From NCBI GenBank assembly GCA_003164415.1, contig PLTK01000061.1, positions 1,239 through 7,003 on the forward strand: 5,765 bases of DNA, read 5' to 3'. This DNA is from Methanobacterium sp. (GTDB lineage: Archaea > Methanobacteriota > Methanobacteria > Methanobacteriales > Methanobacteriaceae). Made by a program: the position numbers and the translations under genes. The notes under the pieces were generated by a model that was not told the origin of the DNA, searched no databases, and saw only the letters and a list, made by a program, of their open reading frames with translations. How positions within the stretch are numbered: the stretch's first letter is position 1; each line of letters begins with the position of its first letter. This document shows positions 1-5,151 of this stretch, in pieces.

Positions 1-6
1 TTTTTT

Positions 7-420
7 TTACATTGAATAATAACCAGGATTTTCTTTGATTGAGTTACTTTCTTCTAAAAATTCTTCTTTAGAAATTTTACCACTAACATATTCCTTTCTT
101 ATATGATTATAACTTGAAATGTATCCCATTTCAACATTATATATTTGGATATAGTAATCATAATCATCATTAGTTGCTAATGTTTTATTTTCCCAATCAT
201 TAGGATCCATAACATGTGAATTTAAATCACCCTTTGCAATTAACTGCTGGTTTTGAGTAGCGTTATCAATTTGATTATACATCACACTTGTCGGCACCCC
301 ACTACCCACCTCATTAATTAATTTTTGATCAAAGTCAGAATTTATATACAAAATCAGAGTTAAGGAAATTAAAAAAACTACTACACCACCTATGATTCCT
401 AATATCAATCCCTTATTCAC
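7..420 (-). CDS. Small single-pass membrane protein of unknown function, downstream of the kinase
   Basis: I do not recognise this 137-aa protein. It opens with a lysine and a strongly hydrophobic segment (about residues 4-26, Gly/Ile/Val/Leu-rich), an uncleaved signal anchor. A polar, Asn/Asp/Tyr-rich domain of about 110 residues follows, which should lie outside the membrane. Near the C-terminus a helical stretch (GKISKEEFLEES, about 114-125) resembles the short SHOCT-like 'G-I-[ST]-x-EEF' pattern; that is a weak likeness only. The start is taken as GTG at 420 because a GGGGG Shine-Dalgarno (428-432) lies 7 bases upstream. The adjacent TTG at 423 is also in frame but is too close to it. The gene begins 46 bases after the kinase C-lobe stop on the same strand, so co-transcription is likely. 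It may be a membrane partner or target of the kinase, but that is inference from position only. Confidence 0.72.
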   Translation of the reverse strand: MNKGLILGIIGGVVVFLISLTLILYINSDFDQKLINEVGSGVPTSVMYNQIDNATQNQQLIAKGDLNSHVMDPNDWENKTLATNDDYDYYIQIYNVEMGYISSYNHIRKEYVSGKISKEEFLEESNSIKENPGYYSM

Positions 421-466
421 CAACTTTCCCCCAAGATTGAATTAACACATAAAAAGAAAATTGAAA

Positions 467-721
467 TTATTTATCAAACATGACTGTATCACCAGTGGAT
501 CGATATTTCTCAAGTTCTTCAATTAGTTCACCCATATTTGAGAATCTCTCAGACTTATTTTTGTTTAGACATTTCATTATTATTCCATCAACGGAACTTG
601 CATTTGGATTAATATCAACGGGACGTACTGGTCGGGTATTGAGTATTGAACTGTATATCTGGGAAATTTCACCCTTGAATGGTAATCTACCTGTTACTAG
701 CTCATAGAATACAGTTCCCAT
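467..721 (-). pseudogene. Out-of-frame C-lobe end of the receptor-like Ser/Thr kinase
   Basis: These 84 residues continue the kinase of 697-2712 in another frame. They begin MGTVFYELVTGRLPF, which is the helix-F to helix-G part of a Hanks-type kinase (usual pattern D-[IV]-Y-x-x-G-x-x-x-Y-E-L-x-T-G-x-x-P-F). They contain KCLNKNKSERF, the helix H-I region with the conserved Arg that pairs with the APE glutamate. The segment ends about 30 residues later with an acidic helix. There is no Shine-Dalgarno before the ATG at 721, and such a fragment would not fold alone, so it is not a separate gene. Adding one base (for example a third A at 721-722) joins it to the upstream frame as ...DIYQ-MGTVFYEL... 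with no residue missing, giving a 748-aa protein from 2712 to 467. It is either a recent mutation or a sequencing error. Confidence 0.85.
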
Positions 722-2712
722 TGATAAATATCTGTTCTTTCATCGGCTCTACCAAATTCTTGAGATATCTGCTCAGGAGCTGCATATGATGGTGTAGCAC
801 CAGAAAGTGTGACTGAATCCTCTGTTTTAAGTTTACTTAAACCCCAATCGGAAATTTTATTCACACCATTTTTAACCAGGATATTTGAAATTTTCACATC
901 TCCATGGATGATATTTTTACTATGAGCAAATTGTAATCCCTTTGCAACATCATAAACTATTGAAATAGATTCTTCGAGGGTTTTCAGACCCTTTTCAACA
1001 TTACCTTCACAGAATTCAGTTTCAATATATGGTATGGGGAGAATTTTATAATCAAATAACTTCACAATGTTTGGATGGTCAAGACGGCTCCAATTGGACA
1101 CTTCAGTTACAAAGGTTTTCTCAGATTTTTTATCAAAACTCTTAGGTATTTTAATGGCTACATCAACATTGTCTCGACGTTTGGCTCTGAACACACGTCC
1201 AAATCCACCTTCACCCAGATAGGATGAATCAGTATATAATGAATGTAATTCATAGGGAAGAGATTTGGTTGATAATTTTGCTAATCTGTTGAATTCTTTA
1301 CCCTCTATAATCATGTCAGAACCATATTTATGAACAGTCCAAAGATTCACAATAAATGGTATAAGAAGTAATAAACTACCAGCAGTAAACGCTTGCATCA
1401 GAGGGAATGAGTAAATATCACCTAAAATAACGGTTATAACTGCAAATATTAATATAATAGCAATGTTTATATAGGAATATTTTGCATCCATCCTTAATTT
1501 GCCAATGAAATTGTACAATATCAGTCCAATGAATGAGAGAAGCAATATACCTGTGATCAATAATGTATAACCTAAATAAGGGTCGTATATAGGTGGAATA
1601 GTAATATCTAGAAGATAATAATTAATTGGTATGAAAATTAATCCTGTTAATAATGCAAAAAATGCATTTAATACAATTAAACCATTGTACCTCCAATTTT
1701 TTATGGATCTTTTATACAGTGGGTTACTGAATTTGTTATTTCTATTTAATTTAAAAGTCAAACCCATTAAAAGTAAAATACTGACTATAAAAGTTCCAAT
1801 TATACGATACTTAAGGTCTCCAACATTATAATTTACTAATCCTGCTGATGTATAATTGGATGATACTGGAAGATTAGAAAGCCAGTTCATCGAATTCATT
1901 TCTAATTTCCATCCGTTGTCTCGGTAAATAAATGAATTAATGAATGTATCGGCTGAACTCATGAATATAATTTTTCCCTTGCCATAATTCATATATGAAA
2001 GCACGGGTAATGGTCCGCTTGTTTCATTTGCATCTTTAACATTGTTGCTTTCGGTGTGTCCATCCGCTATATATCCCTGATCACCCCACGATGATGCGTC
2101 TGTGTAGGCTAAGACTGTTGAATTGCCAGGATTTTTAATATATGTCCCCATTAAACAATAATAAATTGGAATATTTGTTGTTATGGGATTAGAAGTAATA
2201 TTGGTAATTTTCACAAAATTGGGATAGATAAGATAATCTTTACTATCTGTCACTATTTCGTTATTTGCATAATTCACACCAAAACTCTGCGCAATTTTAT
2301 TATAGGAAAAATTAACTCCCCCATCATCATATCCCCAGTTACTTCCAATTAGAAACAGTCCGCCACCATTTGACACAAATTGTTTGATAACATTAACCTC
2401 AGCATCAGAATAAGTACGTTCTGGAGCCATTAAAATCAGAATATTATAACCCTGGAGTTTTTGAGCTGTAATAGGTCCTTGAGTTAACCTTGAAACACTG
2501 TATCCATTGTTTTCGAGTGTAGCTGCAAAACTGGAGGATCCATAGGTCTCGACATTATAAATAGTATTAAATTTTTCATTGGGTCCTGTCTCATCAAACA
2601 GAACTTTAGGAGAATTTTGAGCTGCTGTAACTGTAGCTACGACTAGGAATGGTAATATTAATAGAGTAATAATCAATAATATTTTTAACGTATTACTGTT
2701 AATCAGTTTAAT
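697..2712 (-). CDS. Receptor-like Ser/Thr protein kinase with GATase-like ectodomain (frameshifted)
   Basis: This is a membrane receptor kinase (numbering from the ATT proposed at 2712). Residues 1-32 form a signal peptide (Lys, long hydrophobic core, then Ala-Ala-Gln). Residues ~35-285 form an extracytoplasmic domain of the class I glutamine-amidotransferase-like fold seen in ThuA/DUF4350 proteins (YNILILMAPE, then NGGGLFLIGSNWG). No nucleophile Cys is visible, so it is probably a sensor. Five membrane helices follow at about 301-321, 345-370, 379-402, 413-431 and 437-458; basic loops put the kinase in the cytosol. Kinase motifs: glycine loop LGEGGFG (499-505), VAIK Lys521, helix-C Glu537, HGDVKISN catalytic loop (Asp605, non-RD), DWG (Asp622), APE (645-647), helix-F Asp661. 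All key catalytic residues are present. The frame then breaks and ends WELYSMS, losing helices F-I. Start choice: TTG at 2676 lacks a Shine-Dalgarno and would remove the basic start of the signal peptide; ATT at 2712 is 8 bases after GGGGG (2721-2725). Confidence 0.85.
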   Translation of the reverse strand: MKLINSNTLKILLIITLLILPFLVVATVTAAQNSPKVLFDETGPNEKFNTIYNVETYGSSSFAATLENNGYSVSRLTQGPITAQKLQGYNILILMAPERTYSDAEVNVIKQFVSNGGGLFLIGSNWGYDDGGVNFSYNKIAQSFGVNYANNEIVTDSKDYLIYPNFVKITNITSNPITTNIPIYYCLMGTYIKNPGNSTVLAYTDASSWGDQGYIADGHTESNNVKDANETSGPLPVLSYMNYGKGKIIFMSSADTFINSFIYRDNGWKLEMNSMNWLSNLPVSSNYTSAGLVNYNVGDLKYRIIGTFIVSILLLMGLTFKLNRNNKFSNPLYKRSIKNWRYNGLIVLNAFFALLTGLIFIPINYYLLDITIPPIYDPYLGYTLLITGILLLSFIGLILYNFIGKLRMDAKYSYINIAIILIFAVITVILGDIYSFPLMQAFTAGSLLLLIPFIVNLWTVHKYGSDMIIEGKEFNRLAKLSTKSLPYELHSLYTDSSYLGEGGFGRVFRAKRRDNVDVAIKIPKSFDKKSEKTFVTEVSNWSRLDHPNIVKLFDYKILPIPYIETEFCEGNVEKGLKTLEESISIVYDVAKGLQFAHSKNIIHGDVKISNILVKNGVNKISDWGLSKLKTEDSVTLSGATPSYAAPEQISQEFGRADERTDIYQWELYSMS
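718..726 (-). other. Frameshift site in the kinase gene (apparent one-base deletion)
   Basis: On the minus strand the codons TAT CAA TGG (726-718) stand where homologous kinases read Tyr-x-x-Gly. One extra A after CAA would give CAA ATG GGA, restoring Tyr-Gln-Met-Gly and joining the two reading frames exactly. The short A run here is a typical place for a slippage deletion. No canonical X-XXY-YYZ slippery heptamer is present in the zero frame, so programmed frameshifting is not favoured. Confidence 0.8.
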
Positions 2713-2720
2713 GCTTCATA

Positions 2721-2726
2721 CCCCCT
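2721..2726 (-). promoter_or_regulatory. Ribosome binding site that decides the kinase start
   Basis: GGGGG on the minus strand (2725-2721, followed by T) pairs with the CCUCC anti-Shine-Dalgarno if one G-U pair is allowed. An ATG begins one base later (2719) but is too close to the site and runs into TAA after two more codons. The in-frame ATT at 2712 has normal spacing and gives a complete signal peptide. The same G-rich site precedes the other three accessory genes here. Confidence 0.5.
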
Positions 2727-2757
2727 GATGGAGTATTCTTAGTATTGAACAATTAAA

Positions 2758-2778
2758 CATTAAATTTTTCATTTAATG
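2758..2778. repeat. 8-bp perfect inverted repeat between the small-protein and kinase genes
   Basis: CATTAAAT (2758-2765) and ATTTAATG (2771-2778) are exact reverse complements separated by five bases. On the minus strand this lies just after the T-tract terminator of the upstream gene and about 33 bases before the kinase Shine-Dalgarno. It overlaps the only candidate TATA-like stretch for a kinase promoter (AAAAATTTAAT). It may be a weak hairpin or an operator; it is AT-only apart from the outer pair, so chance is possible. Confidence 0.4.
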
Positions 2779-2793
2779 AAAAAAATAAAAAAA
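2779..2793 (-). terminator. Oligo-T terminator of the 87-aa protein gene
   Basis: On the minus strand, T7-A-T7 begins 9 bases after the stop codon of the 87-aa gene. Long T tracts without a required hairpin are the usual archaeal intrinsic terminators. It suggests that the kinase 80-odd bases further on is transcribed from its own promoter or by read-through. Confidence 0.65.
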
Positions 2794-2802
2794 TTACATT
2801 AG

Positions 2803-3066
2803 TTATAACCAGGGCCAAATCCACCATCCGGGTTTAGCTCCATCTCCAGTTCCGTCCCCATCTGTTCCACTTTGGGTGCTTTGGGTTTTTATTTGATCAT
2901 TAACATCGCCGATGGCATTTTTATATCCATCACGATATCCACTTTTATATCCCTCCGCAAATTCTTCCAAACATTTGTTGTCTTTAATCTTGTTCAAACA
3001 CTCTTCTTTAGCCTCTTCCTTAATGGCCTCTAATGCTTCTTCCATTTTAGATTTTTCAGTAGTCAT
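2803..3066 (-). CDS. Small acidic protein with GxxxG repeats and Trp-rich C-terminal tail
   Basis: I do not recognise this 87-aa protein; no signal peptide or membrane segment is visible. Residues 1-35 are a charged, Glu/Lys-rich probable helix with two cysteines (Cys23, Cys32). Residues 36-51 carry a GX3 repeat, GYKSGYRDGYKNA. Residues ~57-80 are a flexible Thr/Ser/Gly/Asp linker (GTDGDGTGDGAKPG), and the protein ends abruptly in WWIWPWL. Residues 23-51 align without gaps to residues 524-552 of the M6 protease encoded divergently next door (12 of 29 identical), so the two proteins share a module. GX3 repeats occur in Yae1/Lto1-type and FliH-type helical proteins, but homology to those is not claimed. 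ATG at 3066 is supported by GGGGGT (3072-3077) 5 bases upstream. It could be an adaptor, inhibitor or substrate of the protease; the function is unknown. Confidence 0.8.
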   Translation of the reverse strand: MTTEKSKMEEALEAIKEEAKEECLNKIKDNKCLEEFAEGYKSGYRDGYKNAIGDVNDQIKTQSTQSGTDGDGTGDGAKPGWWIWPWL

Positions 3067-3109
3067 TACTAACCCCCATCAATTAAAGAAGTCTATTAAT
3101 TTTATTATT

Positions 3110-3122
3110 ATTATATCTTTCG
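3110..3122 (-). promoter_or_regulatory. Probable BRE/TATA promoter of the 87-aa protein gene
   Basis: On the minus strand CGAAA (3122-3118) followed by GATATAAT (3117-3110) resembles a purine-rich BRE plus a TATA box. Transcription would start about 25 bases downstream, near 3085-3090, leaving a short leader that contains the GGGGGT ribosome site. Confidence 0.5.
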
Positions 3123-3140
3123 TAATAATTTTGATATAAT
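3110..3140. repeat. 8-bp inverted repeat in the divergent promoter region
   Basis: ATTATATC (3110-3117) and GATATAAT (3133-3140) are exact reverse complements with a 15-base spacer, giving 23 bases between arm centres, about two helical turns. The left arm coincides with the putative TATA box of the minus-strand gene. It may be a regulator site, or a second opposed TATA-like element; the composition is very AT-rich, so chance is a real alternative. Confidence 0.35.
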
Positions 3141-3201
3141 CACACAGTTTAAACAGCAAATACCAAATTATTTCAAGTATTTTCCTACTTTTACAAGATT
3201 T

Positions 3202-3218
3202 TAAAGAAAAATATAAAT
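3202..3218 (+). promoter_or_regulatory. Probable BRE/TATA promoter of the M6 protease gene
   Basis: A purine run AAAGAAAA (about 3203-3210) directly precedes ATATAAAT (3211-3218), the arrangement of an archaeal BRE plus TATA box. The expected start of transcription, about 25 bases downstream (near 3240), lies after the upstream ATG at 3220 and before the ribosome site at 3263. It therefore also argues for the internal start codon at 3274. Confidence 0.55.
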
Positions 3219-3273
3219 AATGAATTGTTGTAATATAGTATTAAATCAATCATTCTTTAATAGGGGTAATATC

Positions 3274-4959
3274 ATGGGCAAAAAACTGAAAAATGATGAT
3301 ATGATGTGTTTTAATGAGAATTATCCGATGTTTAGACATTTGAATCCTCTGATCTATAAAAAGGTCATGAACACAAAAAAGATGATAAACGACGGTGTGA
3401 ATCCTCAAGAATTTATTAACAGGGGCGGAGTTGATCTTAATACTTATAACACACTGCAACAAATGTGGCAAGACAAGAATGATACCATCGAGGCTAGCAA
3501 ACAAGAAGGCACTACAGCTGATGGAAAACCCATCACAATAGGTCCATGTACTAAAATAAAACCTGTTGTAGGCAGTAAAAAAGCACTGGTTTTGTTGATC
3601 GAATTTGCCGATAAGAAAAATAGTACATCACCACAAGTTTTCAATAACCTACTCTTTAATTCCCAGTACAGTTTTAAAAATTATTACCTCGAAGTATCAT
3701 GGAACCAACTTACAATAGATGGTTATGTAAATGACGAATGGTTAGAGGCAAGTAATAACAGATCAAATTATGTTGACACAACCTTTGTTAATGGCCACTT
3801 TGTTAAAGCACAATCACTTGTTGAAGAAGCTCTTAATAATCTTAAAAATCAGGATAAGTTAAATTTTGCAGATTATGCTAAAGATGGGGAAATAGAATTA
3901 CTTATTGTGGTTTATGCCGGTTCTGGAATGGATACTAAACTTAATGCTAAATATATCAGACCTCATACCGATAAATTGTTAAATCCTGTAGAGGTTGCAC
4001 CTGGAATTTGGGCTAAAAATTATAGTATTATACCCGAACTACCTTCGGATGATGTGGGATGTTTCTGCCATGAGATTGGACATCAATTAGGATTGCCCGA
4101 TCTTTATAAGGATGGATATAATACGATCGTTGGTGGTTGGTGTTTGATGGGTGTAGGGGATCATAACAATGGAGGAAGAACTCCAGGACATCTCTCAGCA
4201 TGGTGTAAAATCCATTTAGGCTGGACAAACCCTATTGTAATTGATGGATCTATAAAAAATCAAGATTTAACAGCTGTTAATAATTCAGATCCTGCTAATA
4301 AGATTTATAAGATATTGGTTGATGGATCGGATGGAAAAGAATATTTTTTAGTTGAAAATCGACAACAAGTAGGATTTGATGTAGGTTTACCTGCAAATGG
4401 ACTTATAATATGGCATATTGATGAAAATAATTGCATATATTCTGCACCTAATCATGATCCTAACAATTTCTTCTTGACGCTGACACAATCGGATGGTAAA
4501 GATGAATTAAGGGAGAATATGTTAGATATTGAAAAATTAGAAGGTGGGCAGCTTACTGAAAAGGATTTAAGTGGGGATAATGGTGATCCTTACCCTAGAG
4601 TTACCAACAATACTATTTTTGATGATAAATCAAACCCTCCGAGCAGAACTTATAGAAATGCACAATCTGGCGTAGTTATAAATTCTATAAGCAATTCAAA
4701 TGAGTTAATGACTGCAAATATGGGTACAATCACGAATGCTGGAAACATAGCCCAAACACCTAGTGATATTAAAGTTGTTCCAACTTTTAAAGCGAAAAGT
4801 GTAAGAACTATGCCTGTTTGGAAAGAACCTCCCGAGGATCCTTGTTTAAAGTTAATTAAGGAGAAAACATTCCTTATTTATTACCAAAAAGGGTATAAAA
4901 AAGGATTTCATGAGGGTTATGTGGATGCTAGAAAAAAATTATCCAAAAAGATTCAATAA
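3274..4959 (+). CDS. M6-family (immune inhibitor A-like) zinc metalloprotease, apparently cytosolic
   Basis: This 561-aa protein is a zinc endopeptidase of the M6 family. Residues 1-95 are a polar region unlike the family core. The core starts near SKKALVLLIEFADK (101-114). The zinc motif is HEIGHQLGLPD: His266 and His270 bind zinc, Glu267 is catalytic, Asp276 is the likely third ligand. The Met-turn is GGWCLMGVG (Met292). Later M6 landmarks are GLIIWHIDEN (376-385), LTQSDGKDEL, GDNGDPYP (434-441) and a C-terminal beta domain (GVVINSISNS). After a Pro-rich linker, residues 524-552 carry a GX3 helix (GYKKGFHEGYVDA) shared with the 87-aa neighbour. M6 enzymes are usually secreted, yet no signal peptide or membrane helix is seen and eight cysteines are present, so a cytosolic place is inferred. 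ATG 3274 is chosen over ATG 3220: GGGGT (3263-3267) is 6 bases upstream, and a TATA box abuts 3220. Confidence 0.9.
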   Translation: MGKKLKNDDMMCFNENYPMFRHLNPLIYKKVMNTKKMINDGVNPQEFINRGGVDLNTYNTLQQMWQDKNDTIEASKQEGTTADGKPITIGPCTKIKPVVGSKKALVLLIEFADKKNSTSPQVFNNLLFNSQYSFKNYYLEVSWNQLTIDGYVNDEWLEASNNRSNYVDTTFVNGHFVKAQSLVEEALNNLKNQDKLNFADYAKDGEIELLIVVYAGSGMDTKLNAKYIRPHTDKLLNPVEVAPGIWAKNYSIIPELPSDDVGCFCHEIGHQLGLPDLYKDGYNTIVGGWCLMGVGDHNNGGRTPGHLSAWCKIHLGWTNPIVIDGSIKNQDLTAVNNSDPANKIYKILVDGSDGKEYFLVENRQQVGFDVGLPANGLIIWHIDENNCIYSAPNHDPNNFFLTLTQSDGKDELRENMLDIEKLEGGQLTEKDLSGDNGDPYPRVTNNTIFDDKSNPPSRTYRNAQSGVVINSISNSNELMTANMGTITNAGNIAQTPSDIKVVPTFKAKSVRTMPVWKEPPEDPCLKLIKEKTFLIYYQKGYKKGFHEGYVDARKKLSKKIQ

Positions 4960-5004
4960 CATTATATCCGAGCTTTAATAACATTAATTTTTGTATTGAA
5001 ATCC

Positions 5005-5015
5005 TTTATTTTTTT
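5005..5015 (+). terminator. Oligo-T terminator after the protease gene
   Basis: T3-A-T7 occurs about 45 bases after the protease stop codon, with a shorter T5 run at 4988-4992. This fits an archaeal T-tract terminator and separates the protease from acs. A 10-bp direct repeat, AATAACATTA (4955-4964 and 4977-4986), lies between stop and terminator and has no evident role. Confidence 0.55.
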
Positions 5016-5034
5016 GGTCAATAAAAAATTTAAC

Positions 5035-5066
5035 ATGATTAATCGTTATTTATAATGATTAATCAT
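5035..5066. promoter_or_regulatory. Tandem operator-like palindromes upstream of acs
   Basis: ATGATTAATCAT at 5055-5066 is a perfect 12-bp palindrome. A second copy, ATGATTAATCGT at 5035-5046, differs at one base. Their centres are exactly 20 bp apart, about two helical turns, so two dimers could bind on one face of the DNA. They lie directly upstream of the BRE/TATA element, where archaeal activators usually bind; a repressor is also possible. The regulator is not in this window. Confidence 0.6.
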
Positions 5067-5081
5067 AGAAAAATATATATA
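5067..5081 (+). promoter_or_regulatory. BRE/TATA promoter of acs
   Basis: A purine-rich GAAAAA stretch (5068-5073) precedes TATATATA (5074-5081), a good archaeal BRE plus TATA box. Transcription should begin near 5104, giving a leader of roughly 45-50 bases before the start codon. Confidence 0.65.
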
Positions 5082-5151
5082 GTAATATACACAAATTTAC
5101 TACTGTTACTGTATTAGATAAAAGAAGAATTGATTAACGGCAGGTAAAGAA

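Noticed and set aside
1..8. T8 run as a terminator
   Set aside because: It is an A run on the coding (minus) strand of the adjacent gene, and nothing transcribed on the plus strand is seen before it.
480..707. Plus-strand open frame opposite the kinase C-lobe
   Set aside because: It is antisense to a clear kinase segment, its translation has no recognisable domain, and no ribosome site precedes it.
718..728. Programmed -1 frameshifting to make the full kinase
   Set aside because: Re-reading one base would join the frames, but no canonical slippery heptamer lies in the zero frame and no clear downstream structure was seen. A deletion or sequencing error is simpler.
1631..1831. Plus-strand open frame opposite the kinase membrane segments
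   Set aside because: It is an antisense shadow of membrane-helix codons, with no ribosome site or family features.
2300..2600. Kinase ectodomain as an active amidotransferase or hydrolase
   Set aside because: The fold resembles the class I glutamine-amidotransferase group, but no Cys is visible at the nucleophile position, so a binding role is more likely.
2912..3139. Plus-strand open frame overlapping the 87-aa gene and its promoter
   Set aside because: It lies opposite a gene with a good start, ribosome site and a module shared with the protease; it is a shadow of that gene.
3220..3273. Upstream in-frame ATG at 3220 that would add 18 residues to the protease
   Set aside because: It directly follows the TATA-like box and would precede the expected transcription start; no ribosome site is near it, while GGGGT sits 6 bases before the ATG at 3274.
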